Part shown: positions 8,216 through 17,600 of the stretch, piece after piece | How positions within the stretch are numbered: the first letter of the stretch is position 1 | Layout of the letters: each line of letters starts with the position of its first letter | Position numbers and translations under genes: made by a program | Source of the DNA: Paenibacillus sp. J45TS6 | GTDB lineage: Bacteria; Bacillota; Bacilli; Paenibacillales; Paenibacillaceae | DNA: 64,000 nt | NCBI RefSeq assembly: GCF_018403285.1 | Contig: NZ_BOSJ01000020.1 | Span: 1-64,000, forward strand | Direction of reading: 5' to 3' | The notes under the pieces: generated by a model | The model's input: the letters and a program-made list of their open reading frames with translations, nothing else | Database searches by the model: none | Told to the model about the DNA's origin: nothing

Positions 8216-8914
8216 TTAAACCTTCCTAATTACTAACATACTACTCGCGCCCTTCTGAAATTTATATGGCACCTTGATTTCTTTTGTAACATAACCTTGG
8301 CTTTGTATGACTTCCACTAGCTTTTCTAAATGTTCGTATCTATTGCTAGATAGGTCAATTAAGGGGAATATACGTACTTCCTCACTAGTAACACGCAATA
8401 ACTCCTGTATGGATTGCAAATGGAATTCATAATCAAACCGATCGGCGTACATGAACAAGAAATGTGCGGAGAGAGTTAATTCAAATTCATTATCTTTGAA
8501 TGGCAATACAGGTAAATTAGCAGGAATATAACGATTAGGGGATTCTTTCATATCACTTGAACAATCAGTTAATGCCTGTATTCTATGTTTTTTCAATCCT
8601 TCTACTGACTTAAAATAATCCCATACATAATTACGCTGTGCCTTTTCCATGTTTAACATCGCATGCTCGATATCATCGAATCCTTTTTGGGCAAGTTGTT
8701 CAAAAGGATGATAATAAGCAATATCTGTTGCCGTAACTTCTGCACCTGTTGTATTTGCCATTGCAGTAAAAGAACAAGCACCTGCAGGACAGTCAAGAAT
8801 CTTTCGTCCACGTAATTCCTCTTTAGATAGGTTGAACATTAACATATACTCCTCAAATGTTCTTCCAATAAAAACAACACGACTTAAATCCAATTTAACC
8901 TCTGCTCTACTCAT
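8216..8914 (-). CDS. SAM-dependent methyltransferase (class I)
   Basis: 232 residues. SAM-binding motif I is ILDCPAGACSFTAMA (about 40-54), followed by the acidic residue at the end of strand beta2 (VTATDIAYY). The region LPVLPFKDNEFELTLSAHFL occupies motifs III-IV. This matches a small family of uncharacterised bacterial methyltransferases. The substrate is unknown. It sits between the APH-fold kinase and a lipoprotein gene. Confidence 0.85.
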   Translation of the reverse strand: MSRAEVKLDLSRVVFIGRTFEEYMLMFNLSKEELRGRKILDCPAGACSFTAMANTTGAEVTATDIAYYHPFEQLAQKGFDDIEHAMLNMEKAQRNYVWDYFKSVEGLKKHRIQALTDCSSDMKESPNRYIPANLPVLPFKDNEFELTLSAHFLFMYADRFDYEFHLQSIQELLRVTSEEVRIFPLIDLSSNRYEHLEKLVEVIQSQGYVTKEIKVPYKFQKGASSMLVIRKV

Positions 8915-8958
8915 CTCACCTTTCTCAACTGTTTATTGTCTTTCCACTTTTTCCATTG

Positions 8959-9594
8959 CTATTGCGGTATTTTATCCACAGTCTCTAATGTCATATACAA
9001 AATGTGCATGATATGATTCTCCCGAATCGCCTGCTTAAGCTGCCCAGCATCAGATAAATCATGGTAAATGATCCGCCCATTTGTATTCATTATATAAGCT
9101 CCTAAGATTCGTTTTTCCCCTTCCATCAGCGGAACATCCTCATCTTCTGGCAATGCCTCTGCCCACGAAGTTGAGAGTCCCTGACCATCCTCCAATTTTG
9201 CTTTAGGTAGTTCATACATATTTGTACTTGTTCCATCTACATTAAGTTGAGCAAGTATCATTTCTCCATGATTCATTAATACCAGCCCAAGATCATACTT
9301 GTCATCTTCTCTTTCAATAAAATTACCCGTAGATAATTCTTGAGTCTCTTCTTGTAGCTCTCCACCAATATAGGTATCAATTCCAAAATGAACCCATTTC
9401 TCTGCTCCATTCGGGATGAATGCTCTATAAAAATGCGCCTCTCCAAGATGCAGATCCTTAAACGTTTTTTCATATGCAGGCTGTACTCTATTAGCGATTG
9501 TAGCCTGTGTGGACTGTTCTTCCCTCGCACATCCCGTAAAAACAATAGAAACTGCAACCGTTACTATGGCGATCCATGCAGAACGTTTACGCAT
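8959..9594 (-). CDS. Putative lipoprotein
   Basis: 211 residues with an N-terminal lipoprotein signal: MRKR, a hydrophobic stretch, and the lipobox VFTGC with Cys about 21. The mature part is rich in acidic residues and beta-strand patterns and has no motif that I recognise. It is expected on the outer face of the membrane. Confidence 0.75.
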   Translation of the reverse strand: MRKRSAWIAIVTVAVSIVFTGCAREEQSTQATIANRVQPAYEKTFKDLHLGEAHFYRAFIPNGAEKWVHFGIDTYIGGELQEETQELSTGNFIEREDDKYDLGLVLMNHGEMILAQLNVDGTSTNMYELPKAKLEDGQGLSTSWAEALPEDEDVPLMEGEKRILGAYIMNTNGRIIYHDLSDAGQLKQAIRENHIMHILYMTLETVDKIPQ

Positions 9595-9713
9595 TCCATC
9601 ACTTCCTCTCTATAGTAGGAACGCAATTGCACAAAAAAGGTTATACGAATAACGTTTTTGTAAACAAAAAGCCTGATGTAATGCTCTATTACTCAAACAA
9701 TTTCTTCCACTAT

Positions 9714-10175
9714 CTATTGTGCTAACTTCACAGCCATGAATTTTTTTGCGCAAAGTTCAAGCCCATAACAAAAAGAACGATTTTGTGAAATATAAAATGA
9801 GGATAGGTCATAACGATGTTTGAGACCTTCATAAGTAACTAACAAACGATATCCCATCCGCTGCATTGCATACTCCACAAATTGATCCGTATTCGGACCT
9901 TCCATTAAAGTAACATACGCATATAAAGAATGGTCCTCTGGTTCATCCAAAATACTCACGCCCGCACATGAATACTCTGTTTTGAAATGAAGCTCTTTTA
10001 GAGCCATGAGAGCGGGATAGATGGAAGCATCGACTTCTATATCATCAAAAAACAGTAGTTTTTTTTGCCAAATCTGAGGTTTAGGACGTTCAATCCAAGC
10101 GGCAAGTTCCCTCTTACGTCTCTTCCACTGCTCCGCAGATTGATTACTCCATAATTGTTCTATATCCTGCTTCAA
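9714..10175 (-). CDS. Conserved hypothetical protein
   Basis: 153 residues with no signal peptide and no membrane segment. Features seen: a basic N-terminal helix (WKRRKRELAAWIERPKPQ), the segment KTEYSCAGVSILDEPEDHSL with a Cys and acidic cluster, and a compact alpha/beta pattern. I do not recognise the family. RBS-like GGGAGAAAAG precedes the ATG. Confidence 0.6.
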   Translation of the reverse strand: MKQDIEQLWSNQSAEQWKRRKRELAAWIERPKPQIWQKKLLFFDDIEVDASIYPALMALKELHFKTEYSCAGVSILDEPEDHSLYAYVTLMEGPNTDQFVEYAMQRMGYRLLVTYEGLKHRYDLSSFYISQNRSFCYGLELCAKKFMAVKLAQ

Positions 10176-10280
10176 TCTGCTTTTCTCTCCCTTTTGTTCG
10201 TTATATTCTCATCTCATTCTACTACAGCTATGATGAAGTGAATACCACACAAACATGATTTATGGCAAAAATTAGAGAAA

Positions 10281-10306
10281 ATAAAAAAGAGGCTCTTCAG
10301 CCTCCC
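10281..10306 (-). terminator. Rho-independent terminator (minus strand)
   Basis: The minus strand reads GGAGGCTGAAGAGCCTC then TTTTTTATTTT. It would end transcripts coming from the diguanylate cyclase and R5 before the downstream 9714-10175 gene. Confidence 0.75.
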
Positions 10307-10426
10307 GCAATCTCCACATTTCACTTATTATAAATTTCAAAATCCATGTAAAGGTAAGTTAATCATTAGATCTGTGCTGAGCTCTTCCCTTAAGAGATCA
10401 GCACTCTAGGTGTATGATATCATCCT
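10307..10426 (-). pseudogene. Possible coding remnant beside element R5
   Basis: The minus strand downstream of R5 reads SADLLREELSTDLMINLPLHG with one break before FEIYNK and a stop. REELST and the ending GFEIYNK recall the EEELST...LDFEVKF remnant next to R3. GAAGA-CTCAG-ACA is shared at nucleotide level, so both may be relics of related genes. The sequence also folds as a hairpin (GTGCTGATCTCTT with its near-complement, 10373-10402). The evidence is weak. Within the 10176-10639 gap I see only this, R5 and the terminator. Confidence 0.3.
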
Positions 10427-10500
10427 GCTAGTTAAACTTTTTTCGAGCTCTGAGAGATCTGCTCCCTCTATAACATCTAATTACTTTTCGTATAAATCTA
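10427..10500 (-). repeat. Degenerate copy of the dispersed intergenic element, R5
   Basis: Plus-strand reading TATCATCCTGCTAGTTAAAC aligns with the R1/R2 end ACTATCCTGCxxGTTAxxx. The tail CTGCTCCCTCTATAACATC and TAATTACTTTTCGT aligns with the CTGCTACTTGTGTTATTCA and TTAATGTTTCTACGT segments of R2. The central stem is poorly preserved. Same orientation as R1-R4, downstream of the diguanylate cyclase gene. Confidence 0.55.
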
Positions 10501-10639
10501 TTCGTAGTACTTAAGTTATTCTTCTTTTACTTTCTAAGTTAATGATTTGTAAATTATTATAAATTAGGTGACAAATTCTTACTGTGACCTTTTTCACATT
10601 CATATATCATGAAGTCCTCACGTTTTATTAGAATTCATC

Positions 10640-12148
10640 CTATTGACTATGATCTTCGTTAATATAAAATCTGTTTTTACCCAGCCTTTTTGCGATATAT
10701 AGTCCAGCATCTGCACATTTATAAAGATCATCATAACTATTTATACTCTGATCTACATAGGCAACTCCGATACTCGTTGAAAACCCATAACGATCATAAT
10801 AGCTGCTTAATTCCTGCCTGATCGTAACTAATAGAGCCTCAAGTTTATCTGATAAAATATCTGCAGCGATATTCGAATGAATAAAAACAACAAATTCATC
10901 TCCGCCCATTCTCGCGACAATGTCGTTTTTTCTAAAATATGCTTTCAAACAACCTGCAAATTTCTTTAATACGATATCTCCTTCCGGATGTCCTAGCTGA
11001 TCATTCACCAGTTTAAAGTTATCCAGATCAAAAATAAGCATCGTTCCTTGTCCTGGTTCATTTTCTAATGATGTTTTCACTTTCTTTTCTAATCCTGCCC
11101 TGTTGCTAAGCAGAGTTAAAGGATCCATTTCAGCACCTTCTTGTGCAGCATGAAGTTCTTGCTCTATTTTCATTTTCATTTTCATATCCTCGGTTTTATC
11201 CATGATCATCCCGTAAAACTCATTTTCCTTATGAAAGGATATAATTCTGATATATCGATCATTTTCTAGCTTTAAAATGTCTTCTTCTGACTCAGATATC
11301 AATGAAGTAAGATATTTTTCAAACCCTTTAGGTGTCTTTGTTATCTCTTCCCACTCTTTATCATCCATCCCTAAGATAGAAGGTGTATTATCAGAAAAGA
11401 AATTCTGGTTTATGGAATATAGACACTCAAATACGGCCATATGACCGTCAATCGAAGAAATCATTCTCGACATTCTTTCTTTTTTCGTTTTGTAACTATC
11501 TTTCAAGTCATTTAGTACCGCTGTTATATGCCGAAACTCTGTATTGTATTTTGTTTCAAATGTAATATCCGTATTTCCAGCCATTAACTCTTTAATACTC
11601 GATTCAATGGATGAAATATCTTGTAAGACATATCGTCTAAGATAATACCTCACAATCATAATGACACTGATAAGGACAGCCAACATACCTGCCAAAAAGT
11701 AAGTAATTTGTATCCGCATCGTCCTGAATACCGGGGCTGCCTCCACATAAGCGCCAAGGGTCAAATTATCTGTATTTTTCGTTTTAAGAAACTTCTTCGT
11801 TCCGTTGATTTTAATGAGTTTTCCGTTGTTACTGTTTCTCAGGATCGATACATATTCTTCTGTAGATTCCACATCATCTATATTTATTTCTTGCTCATTA
11901 TTTTGACTTATATCCATGATCTTGCCTGTATTCCCATCGATAACAAATACGGTTTGCTCATATAAAGTCGGTATATTCTTTATCTGGCTTTTCTTATATG
12001 ACACTTCGATTTGTTGAATCGTCTCATCCAGTTCCTGAAATGTGGTCTTACTTTCTGTGAAAAATATAATTCCCGCAAACAATATGAATATGAACATAGA
12101 TAAAACCACAAAAGTGAATCCTAATTTTTTAAGTATGATTTTCTCCAT
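10640..12148 (-). CDS. Membrane-bound diguanylate cyclase (GGDEF)
   Basis: 502 residues from the ATG at 12148, which has GAGGTGA just upstream; the longer open frame back to 12388 lacks such a site. TM1 is about residues 8-30, followed by an extracellular sensor region (about 30-145) and TM2 (about 146-170). A HAMP-like linker and PAS-like region lead to a C-terminal GGDEF domain (about 330-500). The active site is an intact GGDEF in ARMGGDEFVVF. The inhibitory I-site RKND lies five residues before it. It should make c-di-GMP in response to an outside signal, with product feedback. Transcribed away from the Bce block. Confidence 0.92.
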   Translation of the reverse strand: MEKIILKKLGFTFVVLSMFIFILFAGIIFFTESKTTFQELDETIQQIEVSYKKSQIKNIPTLYEQTVFVIDGNTGKIMDISQNNEQEINIDDVESTEEYVSILRNSNNGKLIKINGTKKFLKTKNTDNLTLGAYVEAAPVFRTMRIQITYFLAGMLAVLISVIMIVRYYLRRYVLQDISSIESSIKELMAGNTDITFETKYNTEFRHITAVLNDLKDSYKTKKERMSRMISSIDGHMAVFECLYSINQNFFSDNTPSILGMDDKEWEEITKTPKGFEKYLTSLISESEEDILKLENDRYIRIISFHKENEFYGMIMDKTEDMKMKMKIEQELHAAQEGAEMDPLTLLSNRAGLEKKVKTSLENEPGQGTMLIFDLDNFKLVNDQLGHPEGDIVLKKFAGCLKAYFRKNDIVARMGGDEFVVFIHSNIAADILSDKLEALLVTIRQELSSYYDRYGFSTSIGVAYVDQSINSYDDLYKCADAGLYIAKRLGKNRFYINEDHSQ

Positions 12149-12466
12149 ATTCACCTCGCATACACCAGAAATAAACCATGAATCGTTGTTCTCCCTAAGA
12201 TTGCCAATGCTATTTGATATTATGCCGCTCAGGACATCTGCCCGATTACCAATGACCCTTGGTTGATTCAGCATAGGCCAGTGACGATAATGTAATATAT
12301 CAATATTAATAATAGTGTATAAATAACAACTATTACACTGCCACATATTAGCAATCATGTTATCCGCGGGCACAGCGAGTATATTCAAGATTCACCTATA
12401 TTTTTTCTTCATTCCACAAAATTTGATACAATCAAGTAGATTACATTGCTCTGAAGGAGAATAAGC
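12149..12466. other. Divergent promoter region
   Basis: A 318-bp spacer between the diguanylate cyclase and the Bce-type regulator. It contains an AT-rich core (12285-12330) and, just before the plus-strand regulator, TTGATACAATC resembling a -10 region followed by GAAGGAG. No gene or riboswitch that I recognise. Confidence 0.4.
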
Positions 12467-13168
12467 ATGTTTAAAATATTCATCGTGGAGGATGACAGAA
12501 CGTTAGTCACCTTGCTTGAGAAACGATTACATAAATTTGGTTTTGATACTTTTGCCGTCTCCCGCTTTGATACCGTTATGGAAGATTTTGAAGCTTTTCA
12601 GCCCCATCTTGTCCTGCTGGATGTGAATCTCCCTCGTTATGATGGATACTACTGGTGCAGACAAATTCGGAATCGCTCCACTTGCCCGATTGTATTTATA
12701 TCCGCGAGAGAAAGTAAAATGGACCAAGTTATGGCTCTTGAAAATGGGGCGGATGACTATCTAACCAAACCTTTTGACTATGATATTGTCATTGCCAAGG
12801 TAAACAGCCACCTTCGCCGGGCATTCGGCTCGTATTCATCCCGTGAACAAGATCGGTCAATAACAGTGGCTGGTCTTACGCTGAATATGGAACGACTCGC
12901 TTTATTTTATCAAGAGGAGCGGCTCGATCTTAGTCATACGGAGGCAAAGATTATGGACGAATTCATGAAAAAACCGGGCCAAGTGGTATCCAGGGACCGG
13001 TTGCTTGAAAAGATTTGGGATGAACATACCTTTGTTGATGATAATACGCTCAATGTCTACATTACCCGCGTTCGAAAGAAGCTGAGTTCTTTAGGGCTGA
13101 CGGATGCCGTAGAGACGATTCGCGGCTTGGGCTATAGACTGCGTTCAGAACTGGAAGAGAAGATATGA
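12467..13168 (+). CDS. BceR-type response regulator
   Basis: 233 residues. Receiver domain with acidic D9/D10, phospho-acceptor D52 (LLDVNLPRYDG) and KPFDYD; a C-terminal winged helix ends AVETIRGLGYRL. It overlaps the kinase start by 4 bp (ATGA). Its position at the head of kinase, ABC ATPase and BceB-type permease genes defines a Bce module, which senses and resists peptide antibiotics that bind lipid II-cycle intermediates (established for the family). RBS GAAGGAG before the ATG. Confidence 0.93.
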   Translation: MFKIFIVEDDRTLVTLLEKRLHKFGFDTFAVSRFDTVMEDFEAFQPHLVLLDVNLPRYDGYYWCRQIRNRSTCPIVFISARESKMDQVMALENGADDYLTKPFDYDIVIAKVNSHLRRAFGSYSSREQDRSITVAGLTLNMERLALFYQEERLDLSHTEAKIMDEFMKKPGQVVSRDRLLEKIWDEHTFVDDNTLNVYITRVRKKLSSLGLTDAVETIRGLGYRLRSELEEKI

Positions 13169-14148
13169 AAAAAGGGATCTTGCTGTTTTTAAGAGAACAA
13201 GTGCCATTACTATTTATTTATATGCTCCAGCTTGCGCTCATTTCTTTCGTCTACTGGCTTGGCGGGATGCGTGATTCTTCCCTTTCCCTTTATGCGATCC
13301 TGCTTAGTACAAGTCTACTGATCACTTATTTGATCTATCGTTACTATACGCATCGGCATTTTTACGAACGACTTGCAAGACCTAAGGCAGTCCCTGATGA
13401 ATTAACCTATAGGTCTGAACATGCACCGCTGGCTGAAAGCCTTCATAAGCTGTTACTTCACCAAGAACGAAAACAAAAAACGGAGCTGTTAAGCGTAAAG
13501 GAACAGCTGGACCAGCATATCTATTTCATCAATCAATGGGTTCATCAGATGAAGACCCCTCTATCTGTGATGCATCTATTAAATCAAGAACGAGATGATG
13601 AGTTGTCACATGGCATGGAGGATGAGTTAGATCGGATGCGAAAAGGTCTTGATATGGTGCTGTATGCGGCAAGGCTGGATTCTTTTGAACATGATCTGCA
13701 TATTGAAACGATATCTCTACGGTCTATCGTAAGAACCATTACCTCCGATCAGAAGAGACTCTTCATACGAAATCATGTATTTCCTGTGATTCAAATACCG
13801 AGTGACTTCAAGATTGTATCTGATGAAAAATGGCTGACATTTATCATCACTCAGCTGCTTACGAATAGTGTGAAATACAGCCGCCGAACGAATGGAAAAG
13901 TATACTTTGATAGTTATGAGCGTGACCAGCACACCATTCTTGAGGTGAAAGACCAAGGGATTGGCATTCCAAAACACGATATAGAGCGAGTTTTTGATCC
14001 TTTTTTTACGGGGGAGAACGGACGAACCGTACCTGAATCGACGGGCATGGGTCTCTATCTTGTAAAAGAGGTCTGTGAGAAACTGGGTCACAAAATTGAG
14101 ATTGAATCCGTACAAGGCGAAGGCACTTGTATCCGTCTAATTTTCTAG
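13165..14148 (+). CDS. BceS-type intramembrane-sensing histidine kinase
   Basis: 327 residues. Two membrane helices (about 13-33 and 40-60) are separated by only about 7 extracellular residues, the classic intramembrane-sensing layout in which the ABC transporter, not the kinase, detects the drug. The phospho-accepting H127 lies in WVHQMKTPLSV, the BceS/HPK3i version of the H-box. The ATPase domain has NSVKYS, DQGIGIP and TGMGLYL. Coupled to the regulator by a 4-bp overlap. Confidence 0.94.
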   Translation: MKKGILLFLREQVPLLFIYMLQLALISFVYWLGGMRDSSLSLYAILLSTSLLITYLIYRYYTHRHFYERLARPKAVPDELTYRSEHAPLAESLHKLLLHQERKQKTELLSVKEQLDQHIYFINQWVHQMKTPLSVMHLLNQERDDELSHGMEDELDRMRKGLDMVLYAARLDSFEHDLHIETISLRSIVRTITSDQKRLFIRNHVFPVIQIPSDFKIVSDEKWLTFIITQLLTNSVKYSRRTNGKVYFDSYERDQHTILEVKDQGIGIPKHDIERVFDPFFTGENGRTVPESTGMGLYLVKEVCEKLGHKIEIESVQGEGTCIRLIF

Positions 14149-14150
14149 TC

Positions 14151-14215
14151 TTACAAATCTGTAAGTTAACTGTAAGAATGCAGGCTGGTAAGTTCATAGC
14201 AGAACTTATTATAAT
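14151..14215 (+). promoter_or_regulatory. BceR-type binding site and promoter of the ABC transporter operon
   Basis: TTACA-AATC-TGTAA at 14151-14164 is a perfect inverted repeat of the kind bound by BceR-like regulators (TnACA-N4-TGTAA, established for Bacillus). A further TGTAA follows at 14171. A -10 TATAAT lies at 14210-14215 with no good -35 before it, as expected for an activator-dependent promoter. This marks the start of an inducible transcript for bceAB-type, dedA and uppP genes. Confidence 0.8.
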
Positions 14216-14248
14216 AAATACGGTCAGGAGAAGGGTGGCAAAAGTGAA

Positions 14249-15019
14249 GTGTCGCTTCTTGAAGTAAGAAATGTATCCAAAATATATGAAGGTTCCATCG
14301 AGAATAAAGTGCTCGACAACATTCGATTCCAGGTAAAAGACGGTGATTTCGTAGGCATTATGGGGCCATCGGGGAGTGGAAAAACAACATTACTGAATGC
14401 CATTGCTACGATCGACCCTCCTTCTTCCGGAGACATTAAGATTAGAGGTAACAATCCGTATCTGATGAATGCAAAAGAAATGGCGCTTTTCCGCAGGCGT
14501 GAACTCGGCTTTGTTTTTCAAGATTTCAACCTGCTGGACTCCCTTACCGTGGAAGAGAATGTCGTCTTGCCATTAACCCTTGATAACATTCCGCTCTCTA
14601 CAATGAATTCTCGGCTAGAGGAGGTTATTCAGACCCTGGGAATTGAGCCCATCCGTCACCGCATGATTCATGAAATTTCAGGTGGACAAAGACAGCGTAC
14701 CGCGATTGCGAGAGCGATGATTCATAACCCGTCCATTGTCCTGGCTGACGAGCCGACCGGGAACCTCGATTCCAAGTCGTCTAAAGATGTCATGATGATG
14801 CTGCAGCAAATGAATGAACAAGAGCATGCCACGATTCTAATGGTTACCCATGATGTAATGGCTGCCAGCTATTGTCAGCGAGTGATTTTCATCAAGGACG
14901 GAAAGTTATACAATGAAATATACCGAGGCGAAAACAGACAAGCTTTCTTCCAAAAAATCGTGGATATGTTAGCTTTACTAGGTGGAGATCGATATGACCT
15001 TACGACAGCTCGCCTTTAA
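14249..15019 (+). CDS. BceA-type ABC transporter ATP-binding protein
   Basis: 256 residues, GTG start. Walker A GPSGSGKTT (39-47), Q-loop in FVFQDFNLLDSLTVEENV, signature ISGGQRQRTAIA, Walker B IVLADEPTGNLDS and the H-loop VTHD. It belongs to the MacB/LolD-type subfamily that pairs with BceB permeases. It powers removal of peptide antibiotics from undecaprenyl-linked targets and signals drug flux to the kinase (family knowledge). Overlaps the permease gene. Confidence 0.95.
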   Translation: MSLLEVRNVSKIYEGSIENKVLDNIRFQVKDGDFVGIMGPSGSGKTTLLNAIATIDPPSSGDIKIRGNNPYLMNAKEMALFRRRELGFVFQDFNLLDSLTVEENVVLPLTLDNIPLSTMNSRLEEVIQTLGIEPIRHRMIHEISGGQRQRTAIARAMIHNPSIVLADEPTGNLDSKSSKDVMMMLQQMNEQEHATILMVTHDVMAASYCQRVIFIKDGKLYNEIYRGENRQAFFQKIVDMLALLGGDRYDLTTARL

Positions 15020-16931
15020 GAATGTGGTTCGTAATAAACGAACCTATGCTGCTTATTTTTTAAGCAGTGCTTTCTCAGTAATGGTATTTTTTATTAATGC
15101 ATTGCTGATTTACCATCCTGATATCAGGCGCGGATTAAGTTCAGAACTTGCCGTACAGGCTTTCGTTTTGGCAGAATGTATGGTGTTTCTGTTTTCCTTC
15201 TTGTTTGTACTGTATTCTGTACGCTCTTTTTTAACTTCTCGCAAAAAAGAGTTCGGAATCCTGTTAATGCATGGGATGACCCTTGCTCAGCTCGGAAAAG
15301 TCATATTCCTCGAAAATATGATCATCGGTTTGTCTGCAACCATGGCGGGTACAGCAGCTGGGGCACTGTTTGCCAAATTGTTTTTTCTCGCCAGTGCCAG
15401 GGCACTTGAGATTAGCTCTCTTCCGTTCTATTTATCATGGCAACCACTCATGCTGACCCTTTTTGCTTTTGTGTTCTTATTTCTGCTGATTTCTGCTTAT
15501 ACTTCGAGAATCGTACGTATAGCGAAACTCATTGATCTTTTTCAAGCAGCGGCTAAAAATAAAACAAAACCGGAAGGTTCACGGGGGCTTGCTTTACTAA
15601 GCTTGATTTTACTCGGTACAGGATATACACTAGCAGCCGGGTCGGATACGAACAGCATATATAACCGGGTAATTCCGGTAGTGATGATTACGATGGTTGG
15701 AACGTATCTGTTCTACTCTCATTTTAGTGTGATCATTCTTCAATGGATAAAAAGAAACCAAAAGCTTTCTCTCAGACGAACCCATTTAATCATGTTCTCT
15801 GGGCTTTCCTTGCGGATGAAAGAACACGCAAAACTATTCTTTATGGTGACGATGGTTTCAACGATCTCTTTTTGTTCGCTGGGTGTATTTGCTTCTATTA
15901 ATGTGGTAACTGAGCTTTTTCTGGAGGATTATCCTGCTGCTGTCGGCTATGTATCCAAAGAAGGTAATTCATCAGAAGACGCCCATTTATCACGTATTAC
16001 ATCAGAGCTCAAAGACCGTAATATCCCCTACAAAAAGGATCGAATTCCGATAAAATACGCGGCGATTCATCCGGATGAGGACAACCAGGTATTCTCTTTC
16101 GAACTGCCCCTGATCTCTTTTTCAGATTATAAACAGGTAGTTCAGCTCGCCGGGTATGAATGGTCAGAGGAGTCTCCGGGCTATAATGAAGCTTACGTTC
16201 TCATCAGTTCACAGAATGACAAGAGCAAAATCAGACTGAAAGAGCGCAAAGAGTATACTCTGCTTGAGCCTGAAGTAACGATTCGAGAAACAGGCTACAC
16301 CAAGCACGTGATTATCCCTGATAATCTGCTCGCAGACTTCGATGATAGCTTTGAAGCGCTCGTTATTCACGATGAGTTATTCGCGCAGATTGTCAACCCT
16401 GTTCGAGTCGATGTGTACACCGGTTTTTATGTAGAGCATTTTGAGCAGACCGCTTTTTTAGCAGATGTGCTTGTTGATCATGGACGAACACGTTATGACG
16501 CAGGAGAAACCTATGCGATGTCGGTCAGCGGTACGCTGTTTATTCTCAGAGAAAGTATGTATCGTATTCTTCTATTTATCGCGATGCTGCTTGCCGCTAT
16601 TTTCTTCATTGCTGCAGGAAGTTTCTTATACTTCCGGCTCTATGCTGATCTGGATTATGATCGAAGACAGTATTTAACATTGATGAAAATGGGCCTCACT
16701 CCCAGAGAATTTCGAAACTGTGTAACCGGCCAGCTTGCATTTTTGTTTTTTGTGCCTACCGTGGTGGCAGTCATCCACAGCATTTTTGCATTTATTGCAC
16801 TGCAAAGCTTGTTCTACTTATCCATAGCATCTAAAATGGGAGTTGTGCTTTTGTGTTTTGTACTTGCCCAGGTGCTGTATTTCTTTTTTATTCGTTTTCA
16901 TTACTTACGAAATTTAAAAAAATCACTTTAA
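14994..16931 (+). CDS. BceB-type ABC transporter permease
   Basis: 645 residues from the ATG at 14994 (GGTGGAG 6-9 nt upstream); an earlier in-frame GTG at 14982 is less likely. Ten membrane segments are arranged as FtsX-like groups (TM1 about 18-40, TM2-4 about 50-170, TM5-6 about 195-245, TM7 about 280-305, TM8-10 about 515-640). A roughly 200-residue extracellular domain lies between TM7 and TM8 (about 306-515), the drug-sensing domain of BceB proteins. Opens with TLRQLAFKNVVRNKRTYAAY, typical of the family. Overlaps the ATPase gene by 26 bp. Confidence 0.94.
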   Translation: MTLRQLAFKNVVRNKRTYAAYFLSSAFSVMVFFINALLIYHPDIRRGLSSELAVQAFVLAECMVFLFSFLFVLYSVRSFLTSRKKEFGILLMHGMTLAQLGKVIFLENMIIGLSATMAGTAAGALFAKLFFLASARALEISSLPFYLSWQPLMLTLFAFVFLFLLISAYTSRIVRIAKLIDLFQAAAKNKTKPEGSRGLALLSLILLGTGYTLAAGSDTNSIYNRVIPVVMITMVGTYLFYSHFSVIILQWIKRNQKLSLRRTHLIMFSGLSLRMKEHAKLFFMVTMVSTISFCSLGVFASINVVTELFLEDYPAAVGYVSKEGNSSEDAHLSRITSELKDRNIPYKKDRIPIKYAAIHPDEDNQVFSFELPLISFSDYKQVVQLAGYEWSEESPGYNEAYVLISSQNDKSKIRLKERKEYTLLEPEVTIRETGYTKHVIIPDNLLADFDDSFEALVIHDELFAQIVNPVRVDVYTGFYVEHFEQTAFLADVLVDHGRTRYDAGETYAMSVSGTLFILRESMYRILLFIAMLLAAIFFIAAGSFLYFRLYADLDYDRRQYLTLMKMGLTPREFRNCVTGQLAFLFFVPTVVAVIHSIFAFIALQSLFYLSIASKMGVVLLCFVLAQVLYFFFIRFHYLRNLKKSL

Positions 16932-16952
16932 CAAGATTTTAGGAGGTAGACC

Positions 16953-17564
16953 TTGGAGAACTGGATTACTAGTTTTATGGAGCAGTTTGGTTACATTGGT
17001 ATTGCTCTCATTATTGCACTTGAGAACGTCTTTCCGCCGATTCCATCAGAGATCGTACTCCCCTTTGGCGGATTTATGACCACCTACACGTCCCTCACCG
17101 TATTTTGGGTTATCGTTGCTGCTACGATTGGTTCTGTCGTTGGTGCAGTTATTCTTTACGGTGTAGGTCTCTTACTTGATGTGGAGCGCTTGGAGAAGAT
17201 CGTAGATCGTTGGGGACATATTCTGCGTATCAAGAAAGAAGATATCCGCAAAGCAGATGCCTGGTTTGATAAATACGGATATTGGACCGTGCTCTTTTGT
17301 CGTATGATCCCGCTGGTACGAAGTCTGATCTCTATTCCAGCTGGTATGTCCAATATGAAATTCGGATTATTCCTGGTGTATACCACAATCGGTACCTTAA
17401 TCTGGAATACAATTCTGGTTCTGGTCGGAGCTACCCTCGGCAGCAACTGGCATGAAATCACTGATTTCATCGGTGTATACTCTAATTTCGCTTATGCGAT
17501 TATCGCAATAGCAGGTATTGCCTTCCTGATCTGGTTTTTCAGACGCAACAAAAAAGCTAAATAA
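16953..17564 (+). CDS. DedA-family membrane protein (candidate undecaprenyl-phosphate translocase)
   Basis: 203 residues with TTG start; AGGAGGT at 16941-16947 fixes it. DedA/VTT-domain features: ENVFPPIPSEIVLPFGGF near the N-terminus and the central FCRMIPLVRSLISIPAGMSNM with the essential arginines, plus 4-5 membrane segments. Members of this family (UptA) have been shown to recycle undecaprenyl phosphate across the membrane. Its place 21 bp after bceB and 36 bp before uppP fits that role here, though substrate is inferred. Confidence 0.92.
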   Translation: MENWITSFMEQFGYIGIALIIALENVFPPIPSEIVLPFGGFMTTYTSLTVFWVIVAATIGSVVGAVILYGVGLLLDVERLEKIVDRWGHILRIKKEDIRKADAWFDKYGYWTVLFCRMIPLVRSLISIPAGMSNMKFGLFLVYTTIGTLIWNTILVLVGATLGSNWHEITDFIGVYSNFAYAIIAIAGIAFLIWFFRRNKKAK

Positions 17565-17600
17565 TAGAAGCACCCTTTATAAAGGAGAAGTGACATCAAC

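Noticed and set aside
12149-12388. 80-codon N-terminal extension of the diguanylate cyclase
   Set aside because: The internal ATG at 12148 has a good ribosome binding site and begins directly at the first membrane helix.
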